Assembly: GCF_000024025.1 (NCBI RefSeq)
Contig: NC_013131.1
Coordinates: 5,518,001-5,582,000 of the forward strand
DNA: 64,000 nucleotides
Reading direction: 5' to 3'
Source: Catenulispora acidiphila DSM 44928
GTDB taxonomy: Bacteria > Actinomycetota > Actinomycetes > Streptomycetales > Catenulisporaceae
Part shown: positions 1-9,109 of the stretch, piece by piece
Layout of the letters: every line of letters starts with the position of its first letter
Numbering within the stretch: the first letter of the stretch is position 1
Position numbers and translations under genes: made by a program
The notes under the pieces: generated by a model
What the model was told of the DNA's origin: nothing
Seen by the model: the letters and a program-made list of their open reading frames with translations, nothing else
Databases searched by the model: none

Positions 1-88
1 TCCGATACCGATATACATCAGAAGCTTCCTTTTCTCTGGGGTTGGTCGCCTCATGGCCACTTCGAGGAAAACCAAACACTATGAATGC

Positions 89-778
89 TCATTCGCGTGC
101 TGGCGCGGCCTCAGCCAGCGGCGTCTGGTCGAGGCCGTCGAGCAGGTCGCCGATGGAGGCGAACACCGCCTCGGCGCCGGCGTCTCGCAGCTCCTGCTCG
201 GAGAATCCGCCGGTCAGCAGTGCCACCGACGCGACGCCGGCGCGGCGCGCGGCCTCGCAGTCCCAGGTCGAGTCGCCGATCATCACCGCCCGTCCGGCGT
301 CCGGGACCTTCTCGAGCGCCGCGCAGATGATGTCCGGTTCGGGTTTGGCGGCCTCGACGTCGCTGCTCGAGGTCGCCCCGGCCAGCAGGTCGTCCACGTC
401 CAGCATCGAGCGGAAGTACTTCAAGTCCTTCTCGCCGGCGGAGCTGGCCAGGACCACTGGTGTGCCCCGGCCGTGCAGCTCCTGGATCAGGCGGCGCGCG
501 TCCGGCATCAGCTCGACCTCGCCGATGAGCTCGTGGAAGTGGCGGCTGTGGTCGCGGCGTACCTGCTCGCCGAGCTCGCGCTCGGTCTGCTCCCCCGCCA
601 CGGCCGCGACGAGCTGCTCCCCGCCCATGCCGATGTGCCGGTGCAGACGCCAGATCGGCAGCACGATGCCGTGGTCGCGGAACGCCCGGAACCAGGCGAT
701 AGCGTGCTGGTAGTTGGTGTCGACGAGCGTGCCGTCGAGGTCGAGGAGCGCGGCGGTGTCAGTCTTCGAAGACGTCAT
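89..778 (-). CDS. HAD-superfamily hydrolase (phosphoglycolate phosphatase-like)
   Basis: A 229-residue soluble phosphatase of the HAD superfamily. Motif I DLDGTLVD lies at residues 13-20, with D13 the predicted nucleophile and D15 the acid/base. Motif II is S112/S113 in LASSAGEKD, motif III the lysine of AKPEPDI near 145, and motif IV GDSTWD near 168-173. The helical cap between residues 22 and 90 matches phosphoglycolate phosphatase and beta-phosphoglucomutase relatives, so a small phosphorylated metabolite is the likely substrate; which one cannot be told. It starts with ATG seven bases downstream of the stop of the LLM oxidoreductase gene, so the two are probably co-transcribed. Confidence 0.9.
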   Translation of the reverse strand: MTSSKTDTAALLDLDGTLVDTNYQHAIAWFRAFRDHGIVLPIWRLHRHIGMGGEQLVAAVAGEQTERELGEQVRRDHSRHFHELIGEVELMPDARRLIQELHGRGTPVVLASSAGEKDLKYFRSMLDVDDLLAGATSSSDVEAAKPEPDIICAALEKVPDAGRAVMIGDSTWDCEAARRAGVASVALLTGGFSEQELRDAGAEAVFASIGDLLDGLDQTPLAEAAPARE

Positions 779-785
779 GGCGCTC

Positions 786-1751
786 TCACAGCTCCCGCAG
801 TGCCGGGATCAGGGTCTTGCCGGCCCAGTCCAGGAACGGTTGCTGGGTATCGCCGCCGACCTGGATCAGCGCCACCTCGGTGAAGCCGGCCTCGGCATAG
901 GGCCGCACCGCCTCGACGAAGTCCTCGACGGCGTCCCCGCACGGGATGGATTCGGCGACGTCCTCGGGCCGGACGAACTTCGACGCCGCGTCGAACCCCG
1001 CCGTCCCCGGCAGGTCGGCGTTCACCTTCCAGCCGCCGCCGAACCAGCGGAACTGCTCGTGCGCGCGGGCGACGGCGCGGTCGCGATCCGGGTCGTAGCA
1101 CACCGGGATCTGCCCGACCTTCGGCTTCCCCCGGCCTCCGGCGTCCTCGAACATCGACACCAGGTCCGGCTCCGGCTGGACCGCGATCATGACGTCGGCC
1201 AGGCGCCCGGCGAACTCACACGACCGGCGCCCGGACACCGCCAGACCGATCGGCGGCGGGTCGTCCGGCCGGTCCCACAGCTTGGCGGCCTCGACCTGGA
1301 AGTGCTCGCCGTGATGGGTCACATAGCCGCCGTCGAACAGCGCCCGGATGATCTCCACCGCCTCGACGAGCATCTCCTGCCGCACCGAAGCCGCCGGCCA
1401 GCCGCGCCCGACCACGTGCTCGTTCAGGTTCTCCCCCGAGCCCAGCCCGAGGCGGAACCGCCCCTCGGACAACAGCTGCATCGTCGCCGCCTTCTGCGCC
1501 ACCACCACCGGGTGGTACCGGAAGGTCGGGCACGTCACGTACGTCATCAGCGGGATGCGCGAGGTGGCCTGCGCCGCCGCGCCCAACACGCTCCACACGT
1601 ACGGGGCGTGCCCCTGCTCGTCCAGCCACGGGAAGTAGTGGTCGGAGGCGACGGAGAAGTCGAACCCGGCCTCTTCGGCCGCGACCACGTCCCGCACCAG
1701 CTGCCGCGGGCCGGCCTGCTCGGTCATCATCGTGTAGCCGATCTTGATCAT
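786..1751 (-). CDS. LLM-class F420-dependent oxidoreductase (G6PDH-related family)
   Basis: A 321-residue TIM-barrel flavin/F420 enzyme. The N-terminus MIKIGYTMMTEQAG, the SDHYFPW segment and the GSGENLNEHVVG loop are characteristic of the family related to F420-dependent glucose-6-phosphate dehydrogenase, where hydride passes between an alcohol or aldehyde and F420. The ATG at 1751 is chosen over an upstream in-frame ATG at 1886 because family homology begins there and the extra 45 residues are low-quality coding. It is divergent from the alpha-hydroxy-acid oxidase gene and probably co-transcribed with the HAD gene. Substrate unknown. Two other LLM genes lie at 3183 and 17193, but they are closer to each other than to this one. 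Confidence 0.9.
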   Translation of the reverse strand: MIKIGYTMMTEQAGPRQLVRDVVAAEEAGFDFSVASDHYFPWLDEQGHAPYVWSVLGAAAQATSRIPLMTYVTCPTFRYHPVVVAQKAATMQLLSEGRFRLGLGSGENLNEHVVGRGWPAASVRQEMLVEAVEIIRALFDGGYVTHHGEHFQVEAAKLWDRPDDPPPIGLAVSGRRSCEFAGRLADVMIAVQPEPDLVSMFEDAGGRGKPKVGQIPVCYDPDRDRAVARAHEQFRWFGGGWKVNADLPGTAGFDAASKFVRPEDVAESIPCGDAVEDFVEAVRPYAEAGFTEVALIQVGGDTQQPFLDWAGKTLIPALREL

Positions 1752-1834
1752 GCGCTTGCTCGTGCCCCGAAACCCTGCGGGGAAACGGGGCTTTGGCCGG
1801 TTCATCCCAGCAAGGCTGGGTATCCGACAGCGCC

Positions 1835-3157
1835 ATGAGGCCTTCGGAGATCCTTCATCTTTTACGAGTGGCCAGGCCGCCGGCACCCCACGGCGCGTAC
1901 CGCCTGGCCCGGTGCGCCACGATCGAGGACGTCGCCCGCGTCGCGCGCCGCCGCCTGCCGCTGGGTGCGCGGGCCTACCTGGAGAACGGCGGCGAGGGTC
2001 AGCACACGCTGCACCGCAACCGAGCCGCGTTCGGCTCCTACACGTTCCGCCCCCGGCAGCCCCGCGACGTCAGCGGCGTGGACACCGGCACCACGGTGCT
2101 GGGACAGCGGATTCCGCTGCCGTTCGCGCTGTCCCCCGTCGGCGCGCCGCGCATGTTCCATCACGACGGCGAGCTGGCGGTCGCCAGAGCCGCTCGGGAC
2201 GCGGGCATCCCCTACGGCATCTCAACACTCGCCAACACCTCGGTCGAGGACGTCGCCGAACAGACTGACAGCCCCCTGTGGTTCCAGCTGTACATCTGGG
2301 GCGACCGCAGCAAGAGCAAGGAGGCTGTCGCGCGCGCCAAGGCTGCCGGGTATCAGGCTCTGCTGGTCAACATCGACACCTCGGTGCGCTCCGAACGGAT
2401 CCCGGAGAAGCACTCCGGACTCGTTCTGCCCAGCCCGCAGCTCCCCTTGAAGACCCTCTTCGAGGGCGCGCTGCATCCGGCGTGGGCCTGGAACTTCCTC
2501 ACCTCGCCGACGGTCAGCTTCCCGAACATCGGCCCGCCGGACCAGCGGTCGCTGGAGGTGATGTCGGACATGTTCGACGGGACGGTCTGCTGGGACGACC
2601 TGGACTGGATCCGCCGGATATGGGACGGGCCGATCGTCCTGAAGGGCGTGACCACCGTCGAGCAGGCACGGGAGGCGGTCGACCACGGACTGGACGCGGT
2701 GATCGTCAGCAACCACGGCGGCCGGCAGCTGGACCGTCTGCCCGCGACCATCGACGTGCTGCCGGAGATCGCGGACGCGGTCGGCGACCGGGTGGAGGTG
2801 CTGGTCGACTCCGGATTCCGCAGCGGCGGCGACATCGCGACGGCGCTGGCCTTGGGCGCCAAAGCCGTCCTGGTCGGCCGGGCCCACCTGTACGGCCTGG
2901 CCGCGGCCGGCGAGGCCGGGGTGCGGCACTGCGTCGACATCCTCGCCCGCGAACTCCGGATGACGATGCAGTTGAACGGCGCGAGGAATATCGCCGAACT
3001 CGACCGCGGACTGATCCACCGGCGCGGCTCGGCGGATCCGGCTGCCTCGGCTGCCTCGGCGCTGGATTCGACAGCTTCAGCGGGCTCGACAGCTTCGGGA
3101 GCCTCGGCGGATTCGCCGGATCCGGCAGCCTCCGAACGCTCTTCCGCGCATGCCTGA
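1835..3157 (+). CDS. FMN-dependent alpha-hydroxy-acid oxidase / lactate 2-monooxygenase-like
   Basis: A 440-residue FMN TIM-barrel enzyme of the glycolate oxidase/lactate monooxygenase family, oxidising an L-2-hydroxy acid to the 2-oxo acid. Visible signatures are the FMN-binding ALSPVG strand near residue 100, the lysine of VLKGVTT, the catalytic histidine in SNHGGRQLD, and the phosphate-binding DSGFRSGGDI loop. ATG 1835 is preferred over an in-frame ATG at 1793. After the barrel there is a 43-residue tail made almost only of Ala, Ser, Asp, Pro and Gly, with no known role. The downstream LLM gene starts 25 bases later, suggesting an operon of two redox enzymes. Confidence 0.9.
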   Translation: MRPSEILHLLRVARPPAPHGAYRLARCATIEDVARVARRRLPLGARAYLENGGEGQHTLHRNRAAFGSYTFRPRQPRDVSGVDTGTTVLGQRIPLPFALSPVGAPRMFHHDGELAVARAARDAGIPYGISTLANTSVEDVAEQTDSPLWFQLYIWGDRSKSKEAVARAKAAGYQALLVNIDTSVRSERIPEKHSGLVLPSPQLPLKTLFEGALHPAWAWNFLTSPTVSFPNIGPPDQRSLEVMSDMFDGTVCWDDLDWIRRIWDGPIVLKGVTTVEQAREAVDHGLDAVIVSNHGGRQLDRLPATIDVLPEIADAVGDRVEVLVDSGFRSGGDIATALALGAKAVLVGRAHLYGLAAAGEAGVRHCVDILARELRMTMQLNGARNIAELDRGLIHRRGSADPAASAASALDSTASAGSTASGASADSPDPAASERSSAHA

Positions 3158-3182
3158 TCCGAACCTGGACACACCAGGGCCC

Positions 3183-4148
3183 ATGACTACTTTCGGCTGT
3201 CTGCTGTCCTGTGAGGAGTTCACCCCGGAGCAGCTGATCGAGCAAGCGCAGCTGGCCGAGCGGGCCGGATTCACCCGTCTGGCGGTATCCGATCACTATC
3301 ATCCGTGGATCGACGCCCAGGGCAACAGTCCGTTCGTGTGGTCGGTGATCGGCGCGCTGTCCCAGGTCACCCGGCTGCCGGTGATGACGATGGTGACGTG
3401 CCCGGGCATCCGGATCCATCCGGCGGTCACCGCGCAGGCCGCGGCGACCGCCGGCGTGATGTGCGGCGGCGGCTTCACGCTCGGCGTCGGCACCGGGGAG
3501 GCGCTCAACGAGCATGTGACCGGCGGGCGCTGGCCACGCTTCGACGTCCGCGCCGAGATGCTCGAAGAGGCGGTCGAGGTGATCCGGGCCCTGTTCACCG
3601 GCGAGAACGTCAACCACCGCGGTCGCCATTACACGGTCGAGAACGCCCGGCTCTACACCGTCCCGGAGTCCGCGCCGCCGATCTGCATGTCCGGGCTCGG
3701 ACCGAAGGCGGCGCGGCTGGCCGGCCGGATCGCCGACGGCCTGATCACCATGAAGCCGCAGCCCGATCTGGTGAAGGAGTTCCGGCAGGCCTGCCCGGAC
3801 GACAAGGCCAAGCGCGTGATCGGCGGCATGAAGGCCTGCTGGGACCGCGACCGGGACCGCGCGGTGGAGATCGCGCTCGAGCGCTGGCCGTCCGACCAAC
3901 TGCCGGGCGAGATCAACCGCATCCTGCCCACCCCGCGGCACTTCGAGCAGGCCTCGCAGCTGGTGACAGCTGAGATGGTGGCCTCCGGCATCGCCTGCGG
4001 CTCCGACGCCGAGGACCATGTCGCAAGGCTGCGAAAGTACGTCGACGCCGGCTTCGACGAGATTTACCTGAACCCCGTCGGTCCGGGATACCGCGGATTC
4101 TTCGACTTCTACGGCAGCGAGGTCCTGCCGGAGATGGGATCGGCGTAG
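3183..4148 (+). CDS. LLM-class F420-dependent oxidoreductase
   Basis: A 321-residue TIM-barrel oxidoreductase of the F420-dependent LLM class. The N-terminal run MTTFGCLLSCEEFTPEQLIE, the VSDHYHPWIDAQGNSPFVW stretch and GVGTGEALNEHVTGG define the family. An in-frame ATG at 3150 exists, but the paralog at 17193 begins exactly with MTSFGYFLSCEEF, so 3183 is chosen. It follows the alpha-hydroxy-acid oxidase closely. Its last 40 bases overlap the convergent STAS gene. Cofactor F420 is inferred from family; substrate unknown. Confidence 0.9.
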   Translation: MTTFGCLLSCEEFTPEQLIEQAQLAERAGFTRLAVSDHYHPWIDAQGNSPFVWSVIGALSQVTRLPVMTMVTCPGIRIHPAVTAQAAATAGVMCGGGFTLGVGTGEALNEHVTGGRWPRFDVRAEMLEEAVEVIRALFTGENVNHRGRHYTVENARLYTVPESAPPICMSGLGPKAARLAGRIADGLITMKPQPDLVKEFRQACPDDKAKRVIGGMKACWDRDRDRAVEIALERWPSDQLPGEINRILPTPRHFEQASQLVTAEMVASGIACGSDAEDHVARLRKYVDAGFDEIYLNPVGPGYRGFFDFYGSEVLPEMGSA

Positions 4149-4444
4149 CCGAACAGCTGCCCGACACCGGCCAGCTCCAACACCCGCATGACCGGTGTCG
4201 AGGGGTCGGCCAGCGTCATGCTGTGGCCGGCCTCGGTGACCGCCTGCCAGATCTGGACCAGGACGCGCAGGCCCATCGAGTCCATGAAGGTGACCTCCGA
4301 ACAGTCCAGGACCACGTCGGTGCCCGCGCCGCCCCAGACGCCGGCCTCGGCCTCCAGAGCCGGGTACGCCGCCAGGTCGACGTCACCTGTGACGGTGACG
4401 GTGATCTGCTGTTCGGACTGCTGTGCAGTGCAGGTGAATCCCAT
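4109..4444 (-). CDS. STAS-domain anti-sigma factor antagonist
   Basis: A 111-residue single STAS domain of the SpoIIAA/RsbV type, which would bind an anti-sigma kinase and be controlled by phosphorylation of the serine in the TFMDSMGLRVLV helix start (S near residue 56). The ATG at 4444 has a GGAGG seven bases upstream, which fixes the start. The 3' end overlaps the LLM gene at 3183-4148 tail to tail. No partner kinase or sigma factor is adjacent. It is divergent from the HTH gene at 4589, with a perfect inverted repeat between them (4537-4553) that could control one or both. Confidence 0.88.
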   Translation of the reverse strand: MGFTCTAQQSEQQITVTVTGDVDLAAYPALEAEAGVWGGAGTDVVLDCSEVTFMDSMGLRVLVQIWQAVTEAGHSMTLADPSTPVMRVLELAGVGQLFGYADPISGRTSLP

Positions 4445-4536
4445 CCCTGCCTCCAACCCTGGAAAGACGCCGAGCCCTGCCACCACCCCGGGTCCGTGGT
4501 ACCCACACTGTTCCTCCAACGAGGACCTGTCAACAA

Positions 4537-4553
4537 ATACATGAAACATGTAT
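4537..4553. promoter_or_regulatory. Perfect 7-3-7 inverted repeat, candidate operator
   Basis: ATACATG-AAA-CATGTAT lies in the 144-bp gap between the divergent STAS gene and the winged-helix gene, 36 bases before the latter's ATG. Position and symmetry suggest autoregulation by the HTH protein; binding is inferred only. Confidence 0.55.
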
Positions 4554-4588
4554 CGCCTTTTCTCCGCGTCGTGGCTACGATCGATGGC

Positions 4589-4942
4589 ATGACGGGACGT
4601 GGCAGAGAAGGGTCGTGGACCTTGCTCACGTCCCACGGCCATGTGCTGGTGGAGATCGCCCGCAACCCCCAAGCCCTGGTCAGGGAGTTGGCCGAGGCCT
4701 CCGGCATCACCGAGCGCGCGGCGGCGGCGATCGTGTCGGACCTGGTCGACGCCGGATACGTGTCCCGCGAGCGCGTCGGACGGCGCAACCACTACGCGGT
4801 GCACCTGGACCGCGGGTTCCGCCACGCCTCGCAGGAAGGTTTGCGCGTCGGACCGTTCCTGGACCTGCTCACCGAGGGTGAACTCCTAGCCGCCGTGGCG
4901 CCGCTTCACTTGGCCGAGGCGACGCTGAACTCGGCGGAGTGA
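4589..4942 (+). CDS. Winged-helix (MarR/ArsR-like) transcriptional regulator
   Basis: A 117-residue DNA-binding protein. Residues about 8-70 form a winged helix: LLTSHGHVLVEIARNPQALV, then recognition-helix region ASGITERAAAAIVSDLVDAG, then the wing YVSRERVGRRNHYAVH. The C-terminus is short, helical and without an obvious ligand domain. ATG 4589 is chosen because it is the last ATG before the HTH; an in-frame ATG at 4541 lies inside the inverted repeat and would only be used if that repeat is not an operator. Target unknown; the divergent STAS gene is the obvious candidate. Confidence 0.8.
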   Translation: MTGRGREGSWTLLTSHGHVLVEIARNPQALVRELAEASGITERAAAAIVSDLVDAGYVSRERVGRRNHYAVHLDRGFRHASQEGLRVGPFLDLLTEGELLAAVAPLHLAEATLNSAE

Positions 4943-5021
4943 GCCCGAGCGCGAATCCGCCCGTTTAGTCCTCCGAACCCGGGGCAGCCGTGGAACGTCC
5001 CCACCGGGAAAGGAGCATGCC

Positions 5022-5351
5022 ATGCCGCGCGGGCAGTGGAGCGACAAGCGAGAGCGCCAGTACAAGCACATCAAGGACAGCGCGAAGGACCGCGGCGAGT
5101 CCACGGACCGGGCCGAGGAGATCGCGGCGAGAACCGTGAACAAGGAGCGGGCGCGCCACGGCGAGTCCAAGACCGCCAGCCGCATGTCGAAGAAGGACGT
5201 CTCCTCCGGCCACCGCGGCGGGAAGCGCTCGCACCAGGGAGCCGGCGGCCGCACCAAGGACCAGCTCTACGAAGAGGCCAAGCGCCGCGGCATCAGCGGC
5301 CGGTCCAAGATGACCAAGGCCGAGCTCCAGAAGGCTTTGGGCGGCCGGTAG
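5022..5351 (+). CDS. Small basic protein with Rho-N/SAP-like C-terminus
   Basis: A 109-residue, very Lys/Arg-rich protein. Residues 1-70 are charged and probably disordered (SDKRERQYKHIKDSAKDRG and similar). Residues about 75-108 (GRTKDQLYEEAKRRGISGRS, then KMTKAELQKALGGR) look like the helix-extended-helix Rho_N/SAP fold that binds nucleic acid. Such proteins are often labelled plasmid stabilisation protein in actinomycetes, but no partitioning role is supported here. AAAGGAG stands ten bases before the ATG. It seems to be a single-gene unit. Confidence 0.78.
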   Translation: MPRGQWSDKRERQYKHIKDSAKDRGESTDRAEEIAARTVNKERARHGESKTASRMSKKDVSSGHRGGKRSHQGAGGRTKDQLYEEAKRRGISGRSKMTKAELQKALGGR

Positions 5352-5473
5352 TCCCGGCTCGCGGGAGGCGCGTGCGGCTGAGTACCGGCGCGGCCTCGAC
5401 AGTGCGACCCCACCACCGCTCCGCCGCGGCGTGTCGCGTGTCGCGTTCGAAATCTCAACCGAAGGGCCGATCC

Positions 5474-7285
5474 ATGGCGACGAAGGTTTCCGACTACGTC
5501 CTGCAGCGCCTGCGCGACTGGGGTGTGGAGCACGTCTTCGCGTATGCCGGCGATGGCATCAACGGGTTGCTCGCCGCCTGGGGGCGGGCGGAGAACAAGC
5601 CCATGTTCGTCCAGTCCCGGCACGAGGAGATGTCCGCCTTCGAGGCGGTCGGTTACGCGAAGTTCTCCGGCAAGGTCGGGGTGTGCGCGGCCACCTCAGG
5701 TCCCGGCGCCATCCACCTGCTCAACGGCCTGTACGACGCCAAGCTGGACCACGTGCCGGTGGTGGCGATCGTCGGGCAGACGAACCGCTCGGCGATGGGC
5801 GGCTCCTATCAGCAGGAGGTCGACCTGCTGAGCCTGTACAAGGACGTGGCGAGCGCCTACTGCGAGATGGTGACCGTTCCGGAGCAGCTGCCGAACGTCC
5901 TGGACCGGGCGATGCGGGTCGCCGCCACCAAGCGCACCGTCACCGCGGTGATCATCCCCGCGGACGTCCAGGAGTTGGAGTACTCCGCGCCCGGGCACGC
6001 GTTCAAGATGGTCCCGTCCAGTCTCGGACTGCCCCACTCGACCGCGGTACCCCAGGCGGAGGAGCTCCGGAAGGCCGCGGATCTGCTGAACGCCGGACGG
6101 AAGGTGGCGATCCTGGCAGGCCAGGGCGCCCGCGCCGCGAGCCGAGAGGTGCAACAGGTCGCCGACCTGCTGGGAGCCGGCGTGGCCAAGGCACTGTTGG
6201 GCAAGGACGTCCTGTCCGACGAGCTGCCCTACGTCACGGGCTCGATCGGGCTGTTGGGAACCCGGCCCTCCTACGAGCTGATGCGTGACTGCGACACCCT
6301 GCTCGTGATCGGCTCCAGCTTCCCCTACACGCAGTTCCTGCCGGAGTTCGGTCAGGCGCGCGCGGTGCAGATCGACATCGATCCGGGCATGGTCGGGCTG
6401 CGCTACCCGTTCGAGGTCAACCTCGTCGGCGACGCCCGCGAGACCCTGCAAGCGCTGCTTCCCCTGCTGAACGCCAAGGACGACCGCTCCTGGCGCGAGA
6501 CCGTGGAGGAGAACGCCGCGCGCTGGTGGGAAGTCATGCAGCGGCGGGCGGCGACCGAGGCCGACCCGATCAACCCCGAGTACGTCGTGCACGCTCTGGA
6601 CGCCCTGTTGCCCGACGACGTCATCGTCGCCGCCGACTCGGGTTCCTCAGCAAACTGGTACGCGCGCCATCTGCGCTTCCGCGGCTCGATGCGCGGTTCG
6701 CTGTCCGGGACGCTCGCGACGATGGGTCCCGGAGTCCCGTACGTGATCGGCGCCAAGTTCGCCCACCCGGACCGGCCGGCGATCGCGCTGGTCGGTGACG
6801 GCGCCATGCAGATGAACGGCATGGCCGAGCTCATCACCGCCGCCAAGTACTGGGAGCGCTGGCAAGACCCGCGGCTGGTCGTGGCCGTCTTGAACAACCA
6901 CGACCTGAACCAGGTCACCTGGGAGATGCGGGCCATGGCCGGCGCCCCGCAGTTCGAGCCCTCCCAGTCGCTGCCGGACGTGCGCTTTGCGGACTTCGCG
7001 CGCTCCATCGGGCTGGAAGGCGTGCGGGTGGAGAAGCCCGAACAGGTGGAACCCGCCTGGCGGCAGGCACTGGCCGCGGACCGGCCGTTCGTCATCGACT
7101 TCCGCACCGACCCGGCGGTCCCGCCGATCCCGCCGCACGCCACCCTCGACCAGATCGAGGCCGCGGCGTCGGCGATCGTGCACGGCGACAGCGACCGCGT
7201 CTCGATGATCAAGCAGGGCATCAAGTCCAAGATCCAGGAGTTCCTGCCGGGCGGGCCCGACGGCGACGACGCGTCAGATCACTGA
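5474..7285 (+). CDS. Thiamine pyrophosphate enzyme, pyruvate oxidase / PoxB-like
   Basis: A 603-residue member of the acetohydroxyacid synthase/pyruvate oxidase superfamily. The N-terminal PYR domain has the catalytic glutamate in SRHEEMSAFEAVGYA (near residue 53). A central nucleotide-type domain lies at about 195-330. The C-terminal PP domain carries the TPP/Mg motif GDGAMQMNG ending at LNNHDLN. Closest in build to pyruvate:quinone oxidoreductase, converting pyruvate to acetate with electrons to quinone; the substrate is not certain. ATG 5474 follows GAAGGG. The GH15 gene starts three bases after the stop, and a FAD/Fe-S gene follows, making a tight three-gene unit. Confidence 0.9.
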   Translation: MATKVSDYVLQRLRDWGVEHVFAYAGDGINGLLAAWGRAENKPMFVQSRHEEMSAFEAVGYAKFSGKVGVCAATSGPGAIHLLNGLYDAKLDHVPVVAIVGQTNRSAMGGSYQQEVDLLSLYKDVASAYCEMVTVPEQLPNVLDRAMRVAATKRTVTAVIIPADVQELEYSAPGHAFKMVPSSLGLPHSTAVPQAEELRKAADLLNAGRKVAILAGQGARAASREVQQVADLLGAGVAKALLGKDVLSDELPYVTGSIGLLGTRPSYELMRDCDTLLVIGSSFPYTQFLPEFGQARAVQIDIDPGMVGLRYPFEVNLVGDARETLQALLPLLNAKDDRSWRETVEENAARWWEVMQRRAATEADPINPEYVVHALDALLPDDVIVAADSGSSANWYARHLRFRGSMRGSLSGTLATMGPGVPYVIGAKFAHPDRPAIALVGDGAMQMNGMAELITAAKYWERWQDPRLVVAVLNNHDLNQVTWEMRAMAGAPQFEPSQSLPDVRFADFARSIGLEGVRVEKPEQVEPAWRQALAADRPFVIDFRTDPAVPPIPPHATLDQIEAAASAIVHGDSDRVSMIKQGIKSKIQEFLPGGPDGDDASDH

Positions 7286-7288
7286 TTC

Positions 7289-9082
7289 ATGGTCCGGTCC
7301 AAGGCGCTCGAGGCGGAACCCCGGTTCCGTCCTCGAGTGCTGCGCGACTACGCGCTGCTGGCCGACGGCGAGCGCGGGGCGCTGATCGGTCCGGAAGGGG
7401 ACATCGCCTGGATGTGCGCGCCCCGATGGCACAGCGACGCGGTCTTCTCCACCTTGATCGGCGGCGCGGGCACGTACGCCGTCACGCCGAGCGATCCGCG
7501 CTATGTCTGGGGCGGTGCGTACGAGCCGGGCACGCTGATCTGGCGCAGCCGCTGGGTGAGCGGCGACGCGCTGATCAAGTGCCGCGAGGCGCTGGCCTTC
7601 CCCGGCGACCCCGCCCGCGCGGTGCTGCTGCGGCGGGTGTGTGCCCGGAAGGGGGCGTGCCGGGTCTCCGTGCTCTTGGAGCCGCGCGCCGCCTTCGGGC
7701 ACTACGCCGGCACCAACCACCTGAGCCGGCACGACGGGGTGTGGACGGCGCACAGCGGACCGCTGCACTGGCGCTGGACCGGAGGTTGGGACGCCCATAC
7801 CGAAGGGCACACCCGCCTGTCCGGCGCGATCCTCTCGCTGGACCTGGACATCGCCGAAGGCGGCTTCCACGACCTGGTCCTGGAGCTCTCCGACGCCCCG
7901 CTCCCCCGCGAGTCACCCGATCCCGAAGCGCTGTGGCAGACCACTGAGTTGGCGTGGAAACGCAGCGGATCAGACACCTCCGACACCATCGCCCCGCGCG
8001 AGGCCGACCATGCCCAGGCGGTGCTGCGCGGCCTGACCAGCGGCACCGGAGCCATGGTCGCGGCGGCGACCATGGCCCTGCCCGAGCAAGAGGAATCCCC
8101 GCGCAGCTACGACTACCGCTACGCCTGGATCCGCGACCAGTGCTACGCCGGCATCGCCGCCGCGGCCGTCGGCGCCACCGATCTGCTGGACCGCGCGGTG
8201 GCGTTCATCACCGACCGGCTGCTCCAGGACGGTCCCCGGCTGCGCGCCGCCTACACCGTCACCGGCGCCCCGGTCCCCGACGAGTACGTGTTGGATCTGC
8301 CCGGCTACCCCGGCGGCACCGACCGGGTCGGCAACTGGGTCAACCAGCAGTTCCAGCTCGACGTGTTCGGCGAGGTGATGCAGCTGCTGGCCACCGCCGC
8401 CGGCCTGGACCGGCTGGACCGCGACGCCGCCAACGCCCTGCGCGTGGCCGTCGACATCGTCGGGAAGCACTGGGACGAGCCGGAGGCAGGCATCTGGGAA
8501 CTGCACGACCGGCGCTGGACCCACTCCCGCCTGTCGTGCCTGGCCGGATTGCGGCGGGCGGCCGCGCTGCCCGGCGCCGGACGAGACCTGCCGCACGCCG
8601 CCGCCCTGGCCGATGCCATCCTCGCCCGGACCTCGCAGACCTGCACTCATCCCGACGGCTACTGGCAACGCGCCCCGGACGATCCGCGTCCCGACGCCTC
8701 GCTGCTGCTGCCACCGGTCCGGGGAGCGTTACCCGCCGACGACCCGCGTACCGTCGCCACGCTGGCAGCCGTTCGCGCGCAGCTGACGGACGAGGGATAC
8801 GTCTACCGCTACCACCACGGCGGGCATCCCTTGGGCGATACCGAAGGCGCGTTCCTGCTGTGCGGCTTCACCATGGCGCTGGCAGAACATCAGCAGGGCA
8901 ATGAAGTACGCGCGATGCATTACTTCGAAAGAACCCGAAGCGCATGCGGGCCCGCGGGCCTGTTCTCCGAGGAATACGACCCCGCACAACGACAATTGCG
9001 CGGCAACCTGCCCCAGGCTTTCGTCCACGCCGTGTTTTTGGAATGCGCGGCGAGCCTCGGACACCAGCCGTCTATCCGATGA
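7289..9082 (+). CDS. Glycoside hydrolase family 15 protein (glucoamylase/trehalase-like)
   Basis: A 597-residue cytoplasmic GH15 protein with an N-terminal beta-sandwich (about 1-230) and an (alpha/alpha)6 catalytic barrel. Landmarks are SYDYRYAWIRDQ (GH15 entry motif near 275), the general-acid region EPEAGIWELHDRRW, and the general-base region GDTEGAFLLCGF near the C-terminus. There is no signal peptide, so it would act on intracellular alpha-glucosides such as trehalose, glycogen fragments or related oligosaccharides. It starts three bases after the TPP enzyme stop, implying translational coupling. Confidence 0.9.
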   Translation: MVRSKALEAEPRFRPRVLRDYALLADGERGALIGPEGDIAWMCAPRWHSDAVFSTLIGGAGTYAVTPSDPRYVWGGAYEPGTLIWRSRWVSGDALIKCREALAFPGDPARAVLLRRVCARKGACRVSVLLEPRAAFGHYAGTNHLSRHDGVWTAHSGPLHWRWTGGWDAHTEGHTRLSGAILSLDLDIAEGGFHDLVLELSDAPLPRESPDPEALWQTTELAWKRSGSDTSDTIAPREADHAQAVLRGLTSGTGAMVAAATMALPEQEESPRSYDYRYAWIRDQCYAGIAAAAVGATDLLDRAVAFITDRLLQDGPRLRAAYTVTGAPVPDEYVLDLPGYPGGTDRVGNWVNQQFQLDVFGEVMQLLATAAGLDRLDRDAANALRVAVDIVGKHWDEPEAGIWELHDRRWTHSRLSCLAGLRRAAALPGAGRDLPHAAALADAILARTSQTCTHPDGYWQRAPDDPRPDASLLLPPVRGALPADDPRTVATLAAVRAQLTDEGYVYRYHHGGHPLGDTEGAFLLCGFTMALAEHQQGNEVRAMHYFERTRSACGPAGLFSEEYDPAQRQLRGNLPQAFVHAVFLECAASLGHQPSIR

Positions 9083-9109
9083 ACCGTCGACCGAACCCGG
9101 GAGAATGCC

